33,944 nt of DNA from Frankia canadensis (GCF_900197875.1 NZ_FZMO01000524.1:1-33944), one strand, 5' to 3'; counted from the first letter of the stretch, positions 14,910-23,450 are shown. Translations and numbers: made by a program. The notes: generated by a model not told the origin, from the sequence alone.

Positions 14910-17642
14910 CTACAGGTCGATGACCTTCAGAGCTTCGTCGCCGTAGTTGTTGATGACCTTGATGGCGATCTGGCCGGTAGACGGGAGCGGGAACGGGCGG
15001 GACCGGGTGGAGTTCAGGCTCTCCCACGCCGCCTGGTCGATGTCGGCCTTGAGCGCCTTCGCCAGCCGCTCGTATGGGTCGCGGGCGCCGGTGAAGTAGC
15101 AGTGCCGGACGAAGAACGCGTCGCCGGTATAGTCCGTGTCGATCATCCACAAGGCGATCCGTGACGAGTCGCTGGAGCGGATCTGACCGCTGGTCGGGTC
15201 GTACACGTCGATGCCGTGCAACTCGACGACGACCGACCCGTCGCCGGTCCGTTCCCAGGTGATGTCGGGCTCGCCGAAGATGGTGAACAGGTTCGCGGCA
15301 CGGGTCTTCTTCAGCAACTCGTTGCCCATCGCCAGGTCGGGGTTCATCCGCACCGACTGGACCTCGATCTTGCCGATCTGCCGCAACCGGCCAGTGACCG
15401 CGAACGCGTCCTCGTCCGGGCGGAACTCGGCCGCCGTCTCGACGACCTGGCTGTCAAAGGCGAAACCGAGCATGAGCAGCAGGTCGTGGCCTTGGCCACG
15501 CAGCGCTTCCCGGGCTGCCCGGCGGACGAGATCCGCGGTGACCGTGCCGTATTGCGGGCCGATCGCGACCGCGATGCGCTCCGGTGTGCCGTTGACCGCA
15601 CCGGCCCTTGTGCCAACGGCCTGGATGTAGTCGCCGCCGTGACGTTCGAGAGTGTCGAACTGGAGGCGCTCCTGCTTCACGCCGTTTTGCACGCCGGCGG
15701 TCCGCAGGTTCTCCAGAACCGTCGTCTCGAATGACTCCGCCTCGGCGGCCTGCGCACCCTCACGTTCACTGCGGGGCCTCTGGTCATCGTTGGCCGGAAC
15801 TAGCGAGCGGTACGGCGAGAGGCTCTCCACCGTGAACGGGCCGGCGACCCGAGTCTTCTTCTTGTCCTCGTACGGCCGGTCATAGAGCAGCTCGGACTCG
15901 GCGTGCCGGGCGATTGCCGCATCGATGTCCTCCCGGCACATCCCTTCCTTGATGTCCGGGTTGTTTGCGATCGACTTCAGCGTGACATGCGGAACCCGCT
16001 GGTACACGAAGCCTTGGCGGATGTCGCCTCGACCTCGACTGGTCGCGGGCGGGAGTCCGGTGAGCTCGGCCTCCTTCTCACGCCCGTCAGGCGAGTCCGC
16101 GAGGAGGTAGTAGGGCAACTTCGCAGCCATGATCCGCTGCCGAGCCAGTGTGATCGCTACCCGCGACGTGTCGATCGTGATCCATCGCCGCCCCCACTGC
16201 TCGGCGACTATCGCGGTCGTCCCCGAGCCGCACGTCGGGTCTAGGACGAGGTCGCCGGGGTCCGTCGCCATCAGCATGCACCGCTCGACGACCTTTGGGG
16301 ACGTCTGCACCACGTAGATCTTGTCTCCAGGGCGGCCCGCGACAACCGTGTCGGTCCACAAGGAGCTAATGGCCACGGCTGGAAAGTCGTCAAGATATCT
16401 GACATATCCGAGCGAGTTTCGCCGCGCTGCTACACGGTTCGCCAGGATGAGACGATCCATCCCAGCGCGATGGGTCTTCCATTCACCCGCTTGCGGGAGA
16501 AAGCTGCGGCCCTCCAACTCGACGGGGTAGTAGCCGGTGCGTGCCTCCCTGACTCGTGGGCTGGTCATGTTGTCCAGCCTGAATGGTCGTCCCGCCGACG
16601 GTTCGAATTCGCCAGAGCGATTGCTCTCCCGCCTGCCGTCCGGGAGTTCGATGTAAACGTACTCGCCAGCCCCGGCGGAGCCAAACGACTTGGTCAGGTA
16701 CATGTTGTGGTAGCGAAGATGATCGCGGTCCTTGGCATACCAGACGATGTAGTCGGCTACGGTCGGGAGATACTCGGCGGTGGCGCTGCTCGTCTTCGCG
16801 AAGGCGATCTGCGAGACGAAATTCTGGCCGCCGAACACCTCGTCGAGGAGACTCCTGACGAGGTGGACGTTCTCGTCGCCGATTTGGAGAAAAATACTGC
16901 CAGATTCGGTGAGCAGGTCACGGGCGACGACTAGCCGGTCGCGTAGGTAGGCCAGGTAGGAGTGGATGCCCCACTGCCAGGTGTCGCGGAAGGCCTTGAT
17001 CTGTTCGATCTCGCGGGTGGCGTCGTCGAGCTTGCCGTCCTTGACGTCGCGGCTGGCGGTGGAGACCTGCCAGTTGGAGTTGAACCTGATGCCGTAGGGC
17101 GGATCCAGGTAGATCATCTGGATCTTTCCGCGGAGGTCCTCGCGTGCAGATAGGGAAGCCATGACCTGCAGGGAGTCGCCGAGGATCATGCGGTTCGACC
17201 AGTTGGCGGGGTGCTGGTAGAACTCGACGCTCTCGAACCCATCGTTGTTGAGGCCGTCGAAGTCTGCGAACAGGTCGGGCTGGTCGTAGCTGTTTCCGCG
17301 GCGGCCGGCGGTGACGGCGCGTAGATCCTCGATGAGGTACTGCGGCTCGAGCTTCTCCTGGATATAGATCGGCGGCGCGGCGATCTCGAGGGCAACCGAG
17401 TCCTGTTCGTCTTTGCCCTTCCAAACCAGCTGTGGGTCGAGAGCACTATCGCGGGTGGCGCGCTCCGCGAGCGGCACGGGTCGCTGGTAGGCGACCGGGA
17501 CCGGCCGTTCGACGTCCTCGGTGACGAGGTCGTGCGCGTGGGCATCGGCAGTCGGGATGTTCAGCCGCTTGTCGGCGTGCCGGATCGCGCCGACTTCCTG
17601 ACCGGTCGTGGGCGAGGTCGTGGCGGGCTTACGCGGCGGCAT
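14910..17642 (-). CDS. Type III-like DNA methyltransferase (Mod), beta-type motif order
   Basis: This is a 910-residue site-specific DNA methyltransferase, probably making N6-methyladenine. The catalytic DPPY is at residues 180-183 (IYLDPPYGIRFNSNW), and the S-adenosylmethionine site DPTCGSGTT follows at 468-476 (LVLDPTCGSGTTAIVAEQWG). DPPY before the AdoMet motif is the beta-class order of Type III Mod proteins. The inserted region at 290-420 probably holds target recognition. Residues ~520-910 form a long C-terminal part that is typical of this Mod group and may contact the partner. The gene lies 78 nt downstream of Res and 35 nt upstream of the UvrD-like gene, all on one strand. Base composition around 16,400-16,900 is lower in GC than the neighbourhood, a sign of transfer. 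Confidence 0.9.
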   Translation of the reverse strand: MPPRKPATTSPTTGQEVGAIRHADKRLNIPTADAHAHDLVTEDVERPVPVAYQRPVPLAERATRDSALDPQLVWKGKDEQDSVALEIAAPPIYIQEKLEPQYLIEDLRAVTAGRRGNSYDQPDLFADFDGLNNDGFESVEFYQHPANWSNRMILGDSLQVMASLSAREDLRGKIQMIYLDPPYGIRFNSNWQVSTASRDVKDGKLDDATREIEQIKAFRDTWQWGIHSYLAYLRDRLVVARDLLTESGSIFLQIGDENVHLVRSLLDEVFGGQNFVSQIAFAKTSSATAEYLPTVADYIVWYAKDRDHLRYHNMYLTKSFGSAGAGEYVYIELPDGRRESNRSGEFEPSAGRPFRLDNMTSPRVREARTGYYPVELEGRSFLPQAGEWKTHRAGMDRLILANRVAARRNSLGYVRYLDDFPAVAISSLWTDTVVAGRPGDKIYVVQTSPKVVERCMLMATDPGDLVLDPTCGSGTTAIVAEQWGRRWITIDTSRVAITLARQRIMAAKLPYYLLADSPDGREKEAELTGLPPATSRGRGDIRQGFVYQRVPHVTLKSIANNPDIKEGMCREDIDAAIARHAESELLYDRPYEDKKKTRVAGPFTVESLSPYRSLVPANDDQRPRSEREGAQAAEAESFETTVLENLRTAGVQNGVKQERLQFDTLERHGGDYIQAVGTRAGAVNGTPERIAVAIGPQYGTVTADLVRRAAREALRGQGHDLLLMLGFAFDSQVVETAAEFRPDEDAFAVTGRLRQIGKIEVQSVRMNPDLAMGNELLKKTRAANLFTIFGEPDITWERTGDGSVVVELHGIDVYDPTSGQIRSSDSSRIALWMIDTDYTGDAFFVRHCYFTGARDPYERLAKALKADIDQAAWESLNSTRSRPFPLPSTGQIAIKVINNYGDEALKVIDL

Positions 17643-17720
17643 GGCGACGGTTCTCCTCGGCTGTTGCCTGGCCTGCCAGGCGGGTTGCTCGGGATGGCTG
17701 GCGGGCGGTTCGCGCGGCGG

Positions 17721-20700
17721 TCATGTCGGTAGCCCGGTGATGGGCGCGTCGGCGTACAACAGCTCGATCGCGTCGCGCAGGTCGTGGTAAGCGCTCGCCG
17801 GGTTCTTGATCTCGACATAGCCCCAGCGGCCGAAGCCACCGTGGTTGTTGACGGCGGCGCACCAGCGCTCGCGGGCGGTCAGTGCCTTGCTGGACGCCAT
17901 CGCAGCCATCGTCGTGTCCGAGGATTTGAAGGCGCCGGAGACCTCGACGATCAAGGTTCTGTCCACGGCGCCGTCGCGGCGGGTGAGCCGGGCCAGGAAG
18001 TCGGGGCGGTAGCGGCGGGTCTGCGCGCCGTGCAGGTAGGGGATCTCGAACTCCAGATGGTCGTTCTTCACGTAAGAGGCGACCTGTGGCAGAAGCTCGA
18101 GCTGCTGGGCGACGTCCCGTTCCCAGGTGTTGCCCTCGCCGTGCATCCCATCGAGCACGACGTAGTTGACCGGCGACTTCTTGGGGTCGGTCTCCCAGAC
18201 TTGGCGCGAGGTGAAGAAGTCGACGCTGTCGGTCGATCCCTCTGGCTCGAAGGTTCGGAAGATCGGGGCGATCCGAGGTGGCTGCCCGCTGGTGTCACTA
18301 TGTATCGCGAGCTGGAGGAGATTCGCCGCCTGCTGGGCGCGTTCGGCGAACAGTAGTTGGCCGATGAACGCGCCGGGCGCGAGCTCGACACACTCGTCCA
18401 TCCACTCCCGCGCGATACGCACGAGAGACGGGAACAGCCAGAGCTTCCGGTTGCCGCCATTGTCGGTGAAGTGCGTGTCGACCAGGCGTTTGGCTAGCTC
18501 GAAGGCGACCTGAGCCGGCCGGGCAACCCGGTAGTAGTCCAGGTCGTGCTCGACCTGCGCACCGATGACGCCGCTGCTCTTCGTCCAGGAGGGGACGTCC
18601 GAGTCCAGCCGCATGAGGTGCTCGTCGCCGAACTCGGCGTACGGCAGGCTGTCGGACTCCTCCTGGCGGTAGCCGTCGAGGCGCGGGAAGCGGATCCGCA
18701 ACTCGGCGCGGCCGTCCATCGCCCGGACATGTACCGGTGTCCGACGCGGAGCGACCTCCTTGGGATCCGCCTCCGTCCGGATGAACGAGAACGGTACACC
18801 GTACACCTCGGCGTACTCGGGCTCGAAGAACCCGTCCTCGTTGACGTCGTAGGAGCGGCGGCGCAGCCCGCGGCCGACGACCTGCTCGCACAACAGCTGC
18901 GAGCCGAACGCCCGTACACCGAGGATGTGGGTGACCGTGTTCGCGTCCCAGCCCTCGGTCAGCATCGACACCGACACGACGCAGCGCACGTCTGCGCCGA
19001 GGCTGCCAGGCTTGCCGACAGTGTTCATCACCTCGCGCAACAGGTCGCCGTCGTCGAGGTCCTCGGCGTCGCGGTGGGTACGGGCCGCGTACTCCTGCTT
19101 GAATTTCTCGATCTCGGCGGCGGCCGCTTCGCGGAAGTCCTTGTTCAGGCTCTCGCCCGACTCCAGCTGCATGGAGTCGACCAGGATCGTGCGTGGACGC
19201 GCCACCCACTGCCCTCGATCGACGTTCGAGAAGAGTGGTAGCTGCCCTGGCGTGAGCGCCTCACCGACCTTGCCCGTCGCCGCGTAGCCTGCGATGTAGT
19301 CGAAGACATGCTTGGAGACCGCAGTGTTGTTGCACACCACGATGAACACCGGCGGCGTCTCCCCGGAGACACCGTTCTCCTGCCACCGCCGGTAGGCCGT
19401 CTCATAGTGGCTGTACAGGCTGCGCAACGCGCCCTCGAGCACGCCGGGAAGGCCCTGCGCCGCGGCTGACGGCTGGCCGATTTTCGCTCCTCGGCGTGCC
19501 AGCGGCTTCAGGTCGCTGCTGACCTTCGACCACAACTGCCGGTAGGCGACGTCGTCTCCCGCCGCGTTGTCGTCGACCGGTACCCGGGGGATCTTGACGA
19601 TGCCGGCCTCGATCGCGTCCATCAGCGAGAAGTCTGAGACCACCCATGGGAACAGGTAGCCCTCTGGGTAGCCGGAGCCCTTCAGGAAGAACGGGGTCGC
19701 GGACAGGTCGTAGATCGTCTTGATCCCAGTCTTGCGCTGCACGTCGCACAGGCCCGTGAACCAGCGTCGGGCTTCGTCGTTGCGTGCCGCGGCCTCTTTC
19801 TTGTCCTCGCCGGTTAGCTCCTGCTCGATCGTTGCGGACTCGTCGACGGGGGCGTTTCGTCCCCGGTAGCAGTGGTGCGCCTCATCGTTGATCACAACGA
19901 TCTCGGAGGACCGGCCGCCGCTGAACTCCCGCAGCACGCGGTTGACCATCTGCTCCGGCGTCTCGGTGAACACCCCGGCCACGTCCCCGTCCGGCCGGTC
20001 GCCCTTCAGGTAGAGCTTGGTGTTCGCTGAGATGGCCTTCCCCTCCTTCGTCTGCCGGTACAGCAAGGAGTGGAAGTTGGTCACAACGATCTCGGCCCGC
20101 CGCAGCGACGCGACCAGGTCGCCCGGCACGAGGTCGCGCAGCTTGTAGTAGTTCCCCTCGTCACTGGGCATCAGCACCCGCAGCCGGTCGCGGATCGTGA
20201 TCCCCGGCGTGACGATCAGGAACCGGCGCGCGAACCGCGCATCCTGCGCCGCCGCAACCTTGTTCAGCGTCTGCCACGCGATCAGCATCGCCATCACGAC
20301 GGTTTTGCCCGACCCTGTCGCCATCTTGAACGCGATCCGAGGCAACCCGTCGTTGTGCTCCTCGTTCCGCTCGGCGAGGTAGTTGCGGACCCAGGTGTCG
20401 CCCGTGCGCGGTGCCGCCTCGGCGATGAAGATCGCAGTCTCGACGGCCTCCAGTTGACAGAAGAGTACCTTGTTGTCTCGATCGGGATCCGACCAGTACT
20501 CCAGCAGCCGCCGCGTCGTCGGCGTGACGTTCGGGTACTTCAGCGCGCGCCACCGGTCCACCCGCGCGCGGATCTGGTTGATCTCCACATTGACCTTCCG
20601 GCGCTCGCCGGTCACGTTCAGGTCCAGCTCGCCCTGGACCGCCCTGCCCCTCGTCTTCCGCGCGGGCGGCACCGGGCTCCAGTACTCGCTCGGCCGCCGC

Positions 20701-20807
20701 CCAAGCACCGTCTCGTCGGTGATTACCCCGTTATCGTCGAACCGCCAGTGCACCGTGGGCACGTCGTACGGACGGTTGATGATCGGGTTATCGATCACCG
20801 CACTCAT
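17721..20807 (-). CDS. Type III-like restriction subunit: DEAD/DEAH helicase with degenerate nuclease motif
   Basis: This is a 1028-residue superfamily 2 translocase of the Type III Res kind. Walker A ATGSGKT is at residues 163-169, motif Ia RFLIVTPGITIRDR at ~196, DEAH at 308-311 (VINDEAHHCY), motif III DLSATP at ~373, and motif VI-like QVVGRGLRRRSYD. At the C-terminus a PD-(D/E)XK fold is recognisable: RYRPDF with Asp936, then LIVEVSG with Glu955. The position where E-x-K nucleases have Lys is Ser957. VNNHGGFGRWGYVE follows. ATG 20807 is chosen because a G-rich ribosome site precedes it and family homology starts there; a longer frame to 20972 has no such support. It is the first gene of the Res-Mod-UvrD unit. 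Confidence 0.88.
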   Translation of the reverse strand: MSAVIDNPIINRPYDVPTVHWRFDDNGVITDETVLGRRPSEYWSPVPPARKTRGRAVQGELDLNVTGERRKVNVEINQIRARVDRWRALKYPNVTPTTRRLLEYWSDPDRDNKVLFCQLEAVETAIFIAEAAPRTGDTWVRNYLAERNEEHNDGLPRIAFKMATGSGKTVVMAMLIAWQTLNKVAAAQDARFARRFLIVTPGITIRDRLRVLMPSDEGNYYKLRDLVPGDLVASLRRAEIVVTNFHSLLYRQTKEGKAISANTKLYLKGDRPDGDVAGVFTETPEQMVNRVLREFSGGRSSEIVVINDEAHHCYRGRNAPVDESATIEQELTGEDKKEAAARNDEARRWFTGLCDVQRKTGIKTIYDLSATPFFLKGSGYPEGYLFPWVVSDFSLMDAIEAGIVKIPRVPVDDNAAGDDVAYRQLWSKVSSDLKPLARRGAKIGQPSAAAQGLPGVLEGALRSLYSHYETAYRRWQENGVSGETPPVFIVVCNNTAVSKHVFDYIAGYAATGKVGEALTPGQLPLFSNVDRGQWVARPRTILVDSMQLESGESLNKDFREAAAAEIEKFKQEYAARTHRDAEDLDDGDLLREVMNTVGKPGSLGADVRCVVSVSMLTEGWDANTVTHILGVRAFGSQLLCEQVVGRGLRRRSYDVNEDGFFEPEYAEVYGVPFSFIRTEADPKEVAPRRTPVHVRAMDGRAELRIRFPRLDGYRQEESDSLPYAEFGDEHLMRLDSDVPSWTKSSGVIGAQVEHDLDYYRVARPAQVAFELAKRLVDTHFTDNGGNRKLWLFPSLVRIAREWMDECVELAPGAFIGQLLFAERAQQAANLLQLAIHSDTSGQPPRIAPIFRTFEPEGSTDSVDFFTSRQVWETDPKKSPVNYVVLDGMHGEGNTWERDVAQQLELLPQVASYVKNDHLEFEIPYLHGAQTRRYRPDFLARLTRRDGAVDRTLIVEVSGAFKSSDTTMAAMASSKALTARERWCAAVNNHGGFGRWGYVEIKNPASAYHDLRDAIELLYADAPITGLPT

Positions 20808-20964
20808 GAAGCCCCCACCCCCTGGTCGATCCCGCCCGGCGACATCGACGGCCTGACCGGCCGCATCCGTATCCCGCAGGACTATCCGCGCTGATGCTGA
20901 AGCATAGTGACCCACTGCGACAGAACGACACCCACTCCGGCGCGGCCGCGGCCCTGAGCCTGGC

Positions 20965-21022
20965 GTAGGCATATATGGCGTGCGGCCGCCATATCTCCGT
21001 GGCCCGGACTCCGTCCAGGACG
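20965..21022. repeat. Right copy of the 58-bp degenerate direct repeat
   Basis: This aligns without gaps to 11882-11939. Read on the minus strand, one frame gives VLDGVRATEIWRPHAI, parallel to VLDEVRATAIPRPHAV in the left copy. Here the stop codon is lost and no further restriction-gene sequence remains. Confidence 0.78.
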
Positions 21023-21130
21023 AAGGAGCAGGCCCGCGGCGGTGACAGCGCGACGGTGCGCTACCGCGGCCCGGCGCGCGGCGCCCGGCGGCCCGCTCGT
21101 TCCAAGACCCACCGCGAGAATGGGCGCGAC

Positions 21131-21150
21131 CATAACGAATTTGTTATGCT
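21131..21150 (+). promoter_or_regulatory. HigBA operator and leaderless -10
   Basis: CATAAC and GTTATG form a near-perfect 18-bp dyad (21131-21148) around an AATT centre. It overlaps the -10 box TATGCT (21145-21150), which lies 5 nt before the toxin ATG. This suggests a leaderless transcript repressed by the HigA-like partner. Confidence 0.6.
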
Positions 21151-21155
21151 GCGGC

Positions 21156-21527
21156 ATGGTCCAGTGGACACTGGTCGTACACCCCGACGTGCGGGAGTGG
21201 CTGCATGAGCTTCTTAAGACCGATCGCCTGAGTGCGGCGCTTGTCGGCCAGGCGATTCAGCACGTCGTCGGCGGCCGTGGCCCAGACGAGGCCGCCCGCT
21301 CGTCGACCGGATCAAGGGCAGCAAGCTGCCATCTGAAGGAGTTGCGCCCGGCCAGCGCCGGCGGGACCGAGATCAGAATTCTGTTCCTGTTCGACACCGT
21401 CAGACAGATGGTGCTCCTGGTCGCGGGAGACAAGTCCGGCAACTGGCAGCGGTGGTACGAGGTAGCGATCCCGCTCGCCGAGGCACGCTACGCCGAACAC
21501 CTGGTAGCGCTGGGAGAGGGAGGTTGA
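21156..21527 (+). CDS. higB: RelE/HigB-like toxin
   Basis: This is a 123-residue RelE-superfamily protein that would cut mRNA on the ribosome. Family features are LVVHPDVREWLHELL near the N-terminus, LKELRPASAGGTEIRILFLF in the middle and VLLVAGDKSGNWQRWYEVAI near the C-terminus; the central ELR...IRILF strand and the GDKS.NW turn are typical of HigB/Gp49-type toxins. The ATG at 21156 directly follows a -10 box, so translation is probably leaderless. It precedes an XRE antitoxin gene, the toxin-first order of HigBA modules. It lies just outside the right repeat of the restriction cassette. Confidence 0.85.
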   Translation: MVQWTLVVHPDVREWLHELLKTDRLSAALVGQAIQHVVGGRGPDEAARSSTGSRAASCHLKELRPASAGGTEIRILFLFDTVRQMVLLVAGDKSGNWQRWYEVAIPLAEARYAEHLVALGEGG

Positions 21528-21532
21528 TCGCC

Positions 21533-21868
21533 GTGAGTGGACCAGCTGCCGCGGGTTGGCACGCCTACGAGGACACCGGTGAGCTACTCGCAGAGCTCGA
21601 CCTCAACGACGCCGACATGGCGCGGGCGCGTGAGATCACCGAAGATCACATCCGGGCGTGGCATCTCGCGCAGATTCGTACCGAGCAGGACCTCACCCAG
21701 TCCGACCTCGCTGCTGCCATGGGAGTTTCCCAGCCGCGCGTGTCCGCCCTCGAACGGGGCGAGCTCGACAGCGTCACCCTCTCCACCCTGCGCGCCTACG
21801 TCAGCGCCCTCGGTGGCAAACTCCGCATCGTCGCCGACTTCGGCGATCGGGAGTACCGTCTCACCTGA
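21533..21868 (+). CDS. higA: XRE-family antitoxin (HigA-like)
   Basis: This is a 111-residue helix-turn-helix protein. The XRE domain covers about residues 45-100 (QDLTQSDLAAAMGVSQPRVS, then ALERGELDSVTLSTLRAYVS), and it ends with GGKLRIVADFGD, the signature end of this antitoxin group. The GTG at 21533 has GGAGG 9 nt upstream; a TTG at 21524 overlapping the toxin stop is a poorer candidate. It neutralises the preceding HigB-like toxin and probably binds the palindrome at 21131-21148. The complete C-terminus makes a useful contrast with the truncated XRE protein at 25964. Confidence 0.85.
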   Translation: MSGPAAAGWHAYEDTGELLAELDLNDADMARAREITEDHIRAWHLAQIRTEQDLTQSDLAAAMGVSQPRVSALERGELDSVTLSTLRAYVSALGGKLRIVADFGDREYRLT

Positions 21869-21883
21869 CACTGACGACGATCA

Positions 21884-21898
21884 GGGGGTTGTGCCCCC
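21884..21898 (+). terminator. Short GC hairpin after HigBA
   Basis: GGGGG and CCCCC with loop TTGTG begin 16 nt after the antitoxin stop. There is no T-tract. It may terminate the HigBA transcript. Confidence 0.35.
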
Positions 21899-21992
21899 GT
21901 GGGGCGTCCAACAGCGCACCCGACCTGCTGCGCACTGTGGTCGTGCTCTTGCGAACGACCGCCATCACAACGGCGAGCCGCAAGGGCGTCCA

Positions 21993-22469
21993 TCAAGTCC
22001 CCGCCGTCGAGGAGAAGATCGCCGAGCCTCTCGAACCCCTGAATAGCTCCGGCGTGTGGCGAAGGTTGCTGATCCAGGAGTCGTGATCCTCGACCAGCTC
22101 CGTGAGCAGCGTCTCGGTCAGCCGGCTCGGAGGGATGCGCGAGTAGACCTCTGCCAGGTCGCCCACGGGCGGGGGATCCGCCTGCGCCTCGCGCGCCTCC
22201 GCCAGACTGGCCTCCAGCGCGGCTGCCGTGCGATCCAGAATCGCCTCCCGGTACGGATGCATCGCCAGCAAGGACGCGACAGCCGGGTCGGCGGCAGTCA
22301 GTCGTTCGAGGATCATCTCCTTCGAGGGCGGCAGGTCATCACCGTCGCTTGTCAGGCACTCTGTCGCGACGTCGCTGGAGAGGCGAATCTGATCGTCCTG
22401 GCTGGAGGCCTCGGCGCGTCGCACGGCGGCCTCCGGTCGGTCCTGCGGGTACATGTTGTCGAAGGGCAT
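21993..22469 (-). CDS. Hypothetical protein, 158 residues
   Basis: The family is not recognised. The protein is acidic and largely helical, with RLTAADPAVASLLAMHPYRE, AILDRTAAALEASLAEAREA and RLTETLLTELVEDHDSWISN. It has no signal peptide, no membrane segment and no catalytic motif. The ribosome site before ATG 22469 is weak. Codon use favours G/C at third positions in this frame, which supports a real gene. It sits between HigBA and the Phd-like/RelE pair, on the same strand as that pair and 144 nt downstream of its toxin. A link to the TA genes is not shown. Confidence 0.55.
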   Translation of the reverse strand: MPFDNMYPQDRPEAAVRRAEASSQDDQIRLSSDVATECLTSDGDDLPPSKEMILERLTAADPAVASLLAMHPYREAILDRTAAALEASLAEAREAQADPPPVGDLAEVYSRIPPSRLTETLLTELVEDHDSWISNLRHTPELFRGSRGSAIFSSTAGT

Positions 22470-22613
22470 CTGCGCAAGGTGCGGTGGGACTGGCAGCTTG
22501 CGTCGCTCTCTGTTACCGATTGAGGCCTCCCCGGGTTGCGTGCGACTCCCAATCGTGACGCGACGGGCATCGTCAGCGACACTATCGGAGGACGCGGGAG
22601 GATTCCGCCGATT

Positions 22614-22967
22614 TCAGTCGGTTGCCTTCGGGTGGCCGGTGCCGGCGTGGATCACCCAGGCAGTTCGGTTCGCATCGTCGATCAAATACCAGATGCGCCC
22701 GGCGGCCGTGACCTCGTACTGCCACTGTTCCACCGACTGGCCCTTGAAGGTCGCGCTGCCCAGACGCCCCTTGAGGCGGTGCTGGCGATCCGGGTTGTCG
22801 CGAGCACGAGGCGAGGATCGGATCGCATCGTAGGCGTGTCGGAGGTTGCGTGGCGCCTGCCGGGCAAGATGCTCCCAGCCGCCGGCCGCATCGTTGGAGG
22901 CGAAACGGATGTCGTACTCGCCGTCGGCGGGAGGCGGAGCGGCGCGGTCTCCCCTCTTCGGGTTCAT
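22614..22967 (-). CDS. RelE/ParE-like toxin
   Basis: This is a 117-residue toxin of the RelE/ParE superfamily. Evidence lies in the C-terminal two thirds: WEHLARQAPRNLRHAYDAIR, NPDRQHRLKGRLGS and EQWQYEVTAAGRIWYLIDD, ending WVIHAGTGHPKATD. The pattern 'DRQH.LKG.L....W.YEVT..GR.WY..DD' marks a group of actinobacterial toxins. Its ATG overlaps the stop codon of the upstream Phd-like gene as ATGA, so translation is coupled. The first ~25 residues are polar and may be disordered. It appears intact. Confidence 0.78.
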   Translation of the reverse strand: MNPKRGDRAAPPPADGEYDIRFASNDAAGGWEHLARQAPRNLRHAYDAIRSSPRARDNPDRQHRLKGRLGSATFKGQSVEQWQYEVTAAGRIWYLIDDANRTAWVIHAGTGHPKATD

Positions 22968-23443
22968 TCGGCGTCGGGGACGACTGGTCGCGGGACGGGG
23001 CCGAGATCGCCATCGGGCTCACGGGTCAGTGCAGCGTGCAGGGCCGGGTCGGCGTGGATCTCGGCGGTGTGGCGCCACTGGGTGAGCAGGATGGCGATGG
23101 GCGCCAGCGTGTCGAGTGCCACCGCCCCGCTCGCGGTTTCGATCAGTTCGGCGAGAAAAGTGTCGACGTCCTCGGCGGGCAGGAACACCGTCCACGGCAC
23201 GGCGTCCGGCAGTGCCTCTCGCAGCGCGACGACGTTGCCCGTGCGGATGAGGCTGGCGATCAGGCGGGTGGCGAAGTCGACCACGGCGGAGTCCCGCTCG
23301 AGCTGCTCGACCCGCATGAGCGCGAGGTCGGACGCGTCTCGGCGACGCAGCCGCAGGGCCCGGACACTGTCGAGGCGCTGGGCGGTTGCCGCCGGGTGGT
23401 GCAGCAGCTCGCTGAACGGGACGTCCTCATAGGCCACGCTCAT
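22964..23443 (-). CDS. Phd-like (prevent-host-death) antitoxin with long C-terminal domain
   Basis: This is a 159-residue antitoxin. The N-terminus VPFSELLHHPAATAQRLD, followed by LRLRRRDASDLALMR, is the DNA-binding Phd-like part. The remaining ~100 residues form an all-helical domain (AVVDFATRLIASLIRTGNVV, LPDAVPWTVFLPAEDVDTFL, IAILLTQWRHTAEIHADPAL) longer than in classical Phd. The ATG at 23443 is preferred over a GTG at 23452 because a TACTGT box lies 7 nt in front of it, near leaderless spacing. It overlaps the toxin gene by ATGA. Decayed copies of this gene are at 24662-24757 and 25541-25905. Confidence 0.78.
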   Translation of the reverse strand: MSVAYEDVPFSELLHHPAATAQRLDSVRALRLRRRDASDLALMRVEQLERDSAVVDFATRLIASLIRTGNVVALREALPDAVPWTVFLPAEDVDTFLAELIETASGAVALDTLAPIAILLTQWRHTAEIHADPALHAALTREPDGDLGPVPRPVVPDAE

Positions 23444-23450
23444 GACATCC

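Larger units (their letters stand above)
20808..21155. other. Divergent intergenic region between the restriction cassette and HigBA
   Basis: No gene is seen here. On the minus strand TATGCT (20901-20906) is a likely -10 for the Res-Mod-UvrD operon and is overlapped by the palindrome ATGCT-GA-AGCAT (20894-20905). The right copy of the 58-bp repeat is at 20965-21022. The HigBA operator and -10 lie at 21131-21150. Stretch 21023-21130 shows nothing recognisable. Confidence 0.5.

Noticed and set aside
14875-15150. N-terminal extension of the UvrD-like protein up to 15150
   Set aside because: The extra ~90 residues only translate the overlapping 3' end of the Mod gene in another frame; helicase homology starts at the GTG of 14874, which has a ribosome site.
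21023-21130. Small gene upstream of HigB
   Set aside because: No start with a ribosome site and no motif; longer frames into the toxin gene cross the operator and -10 box.
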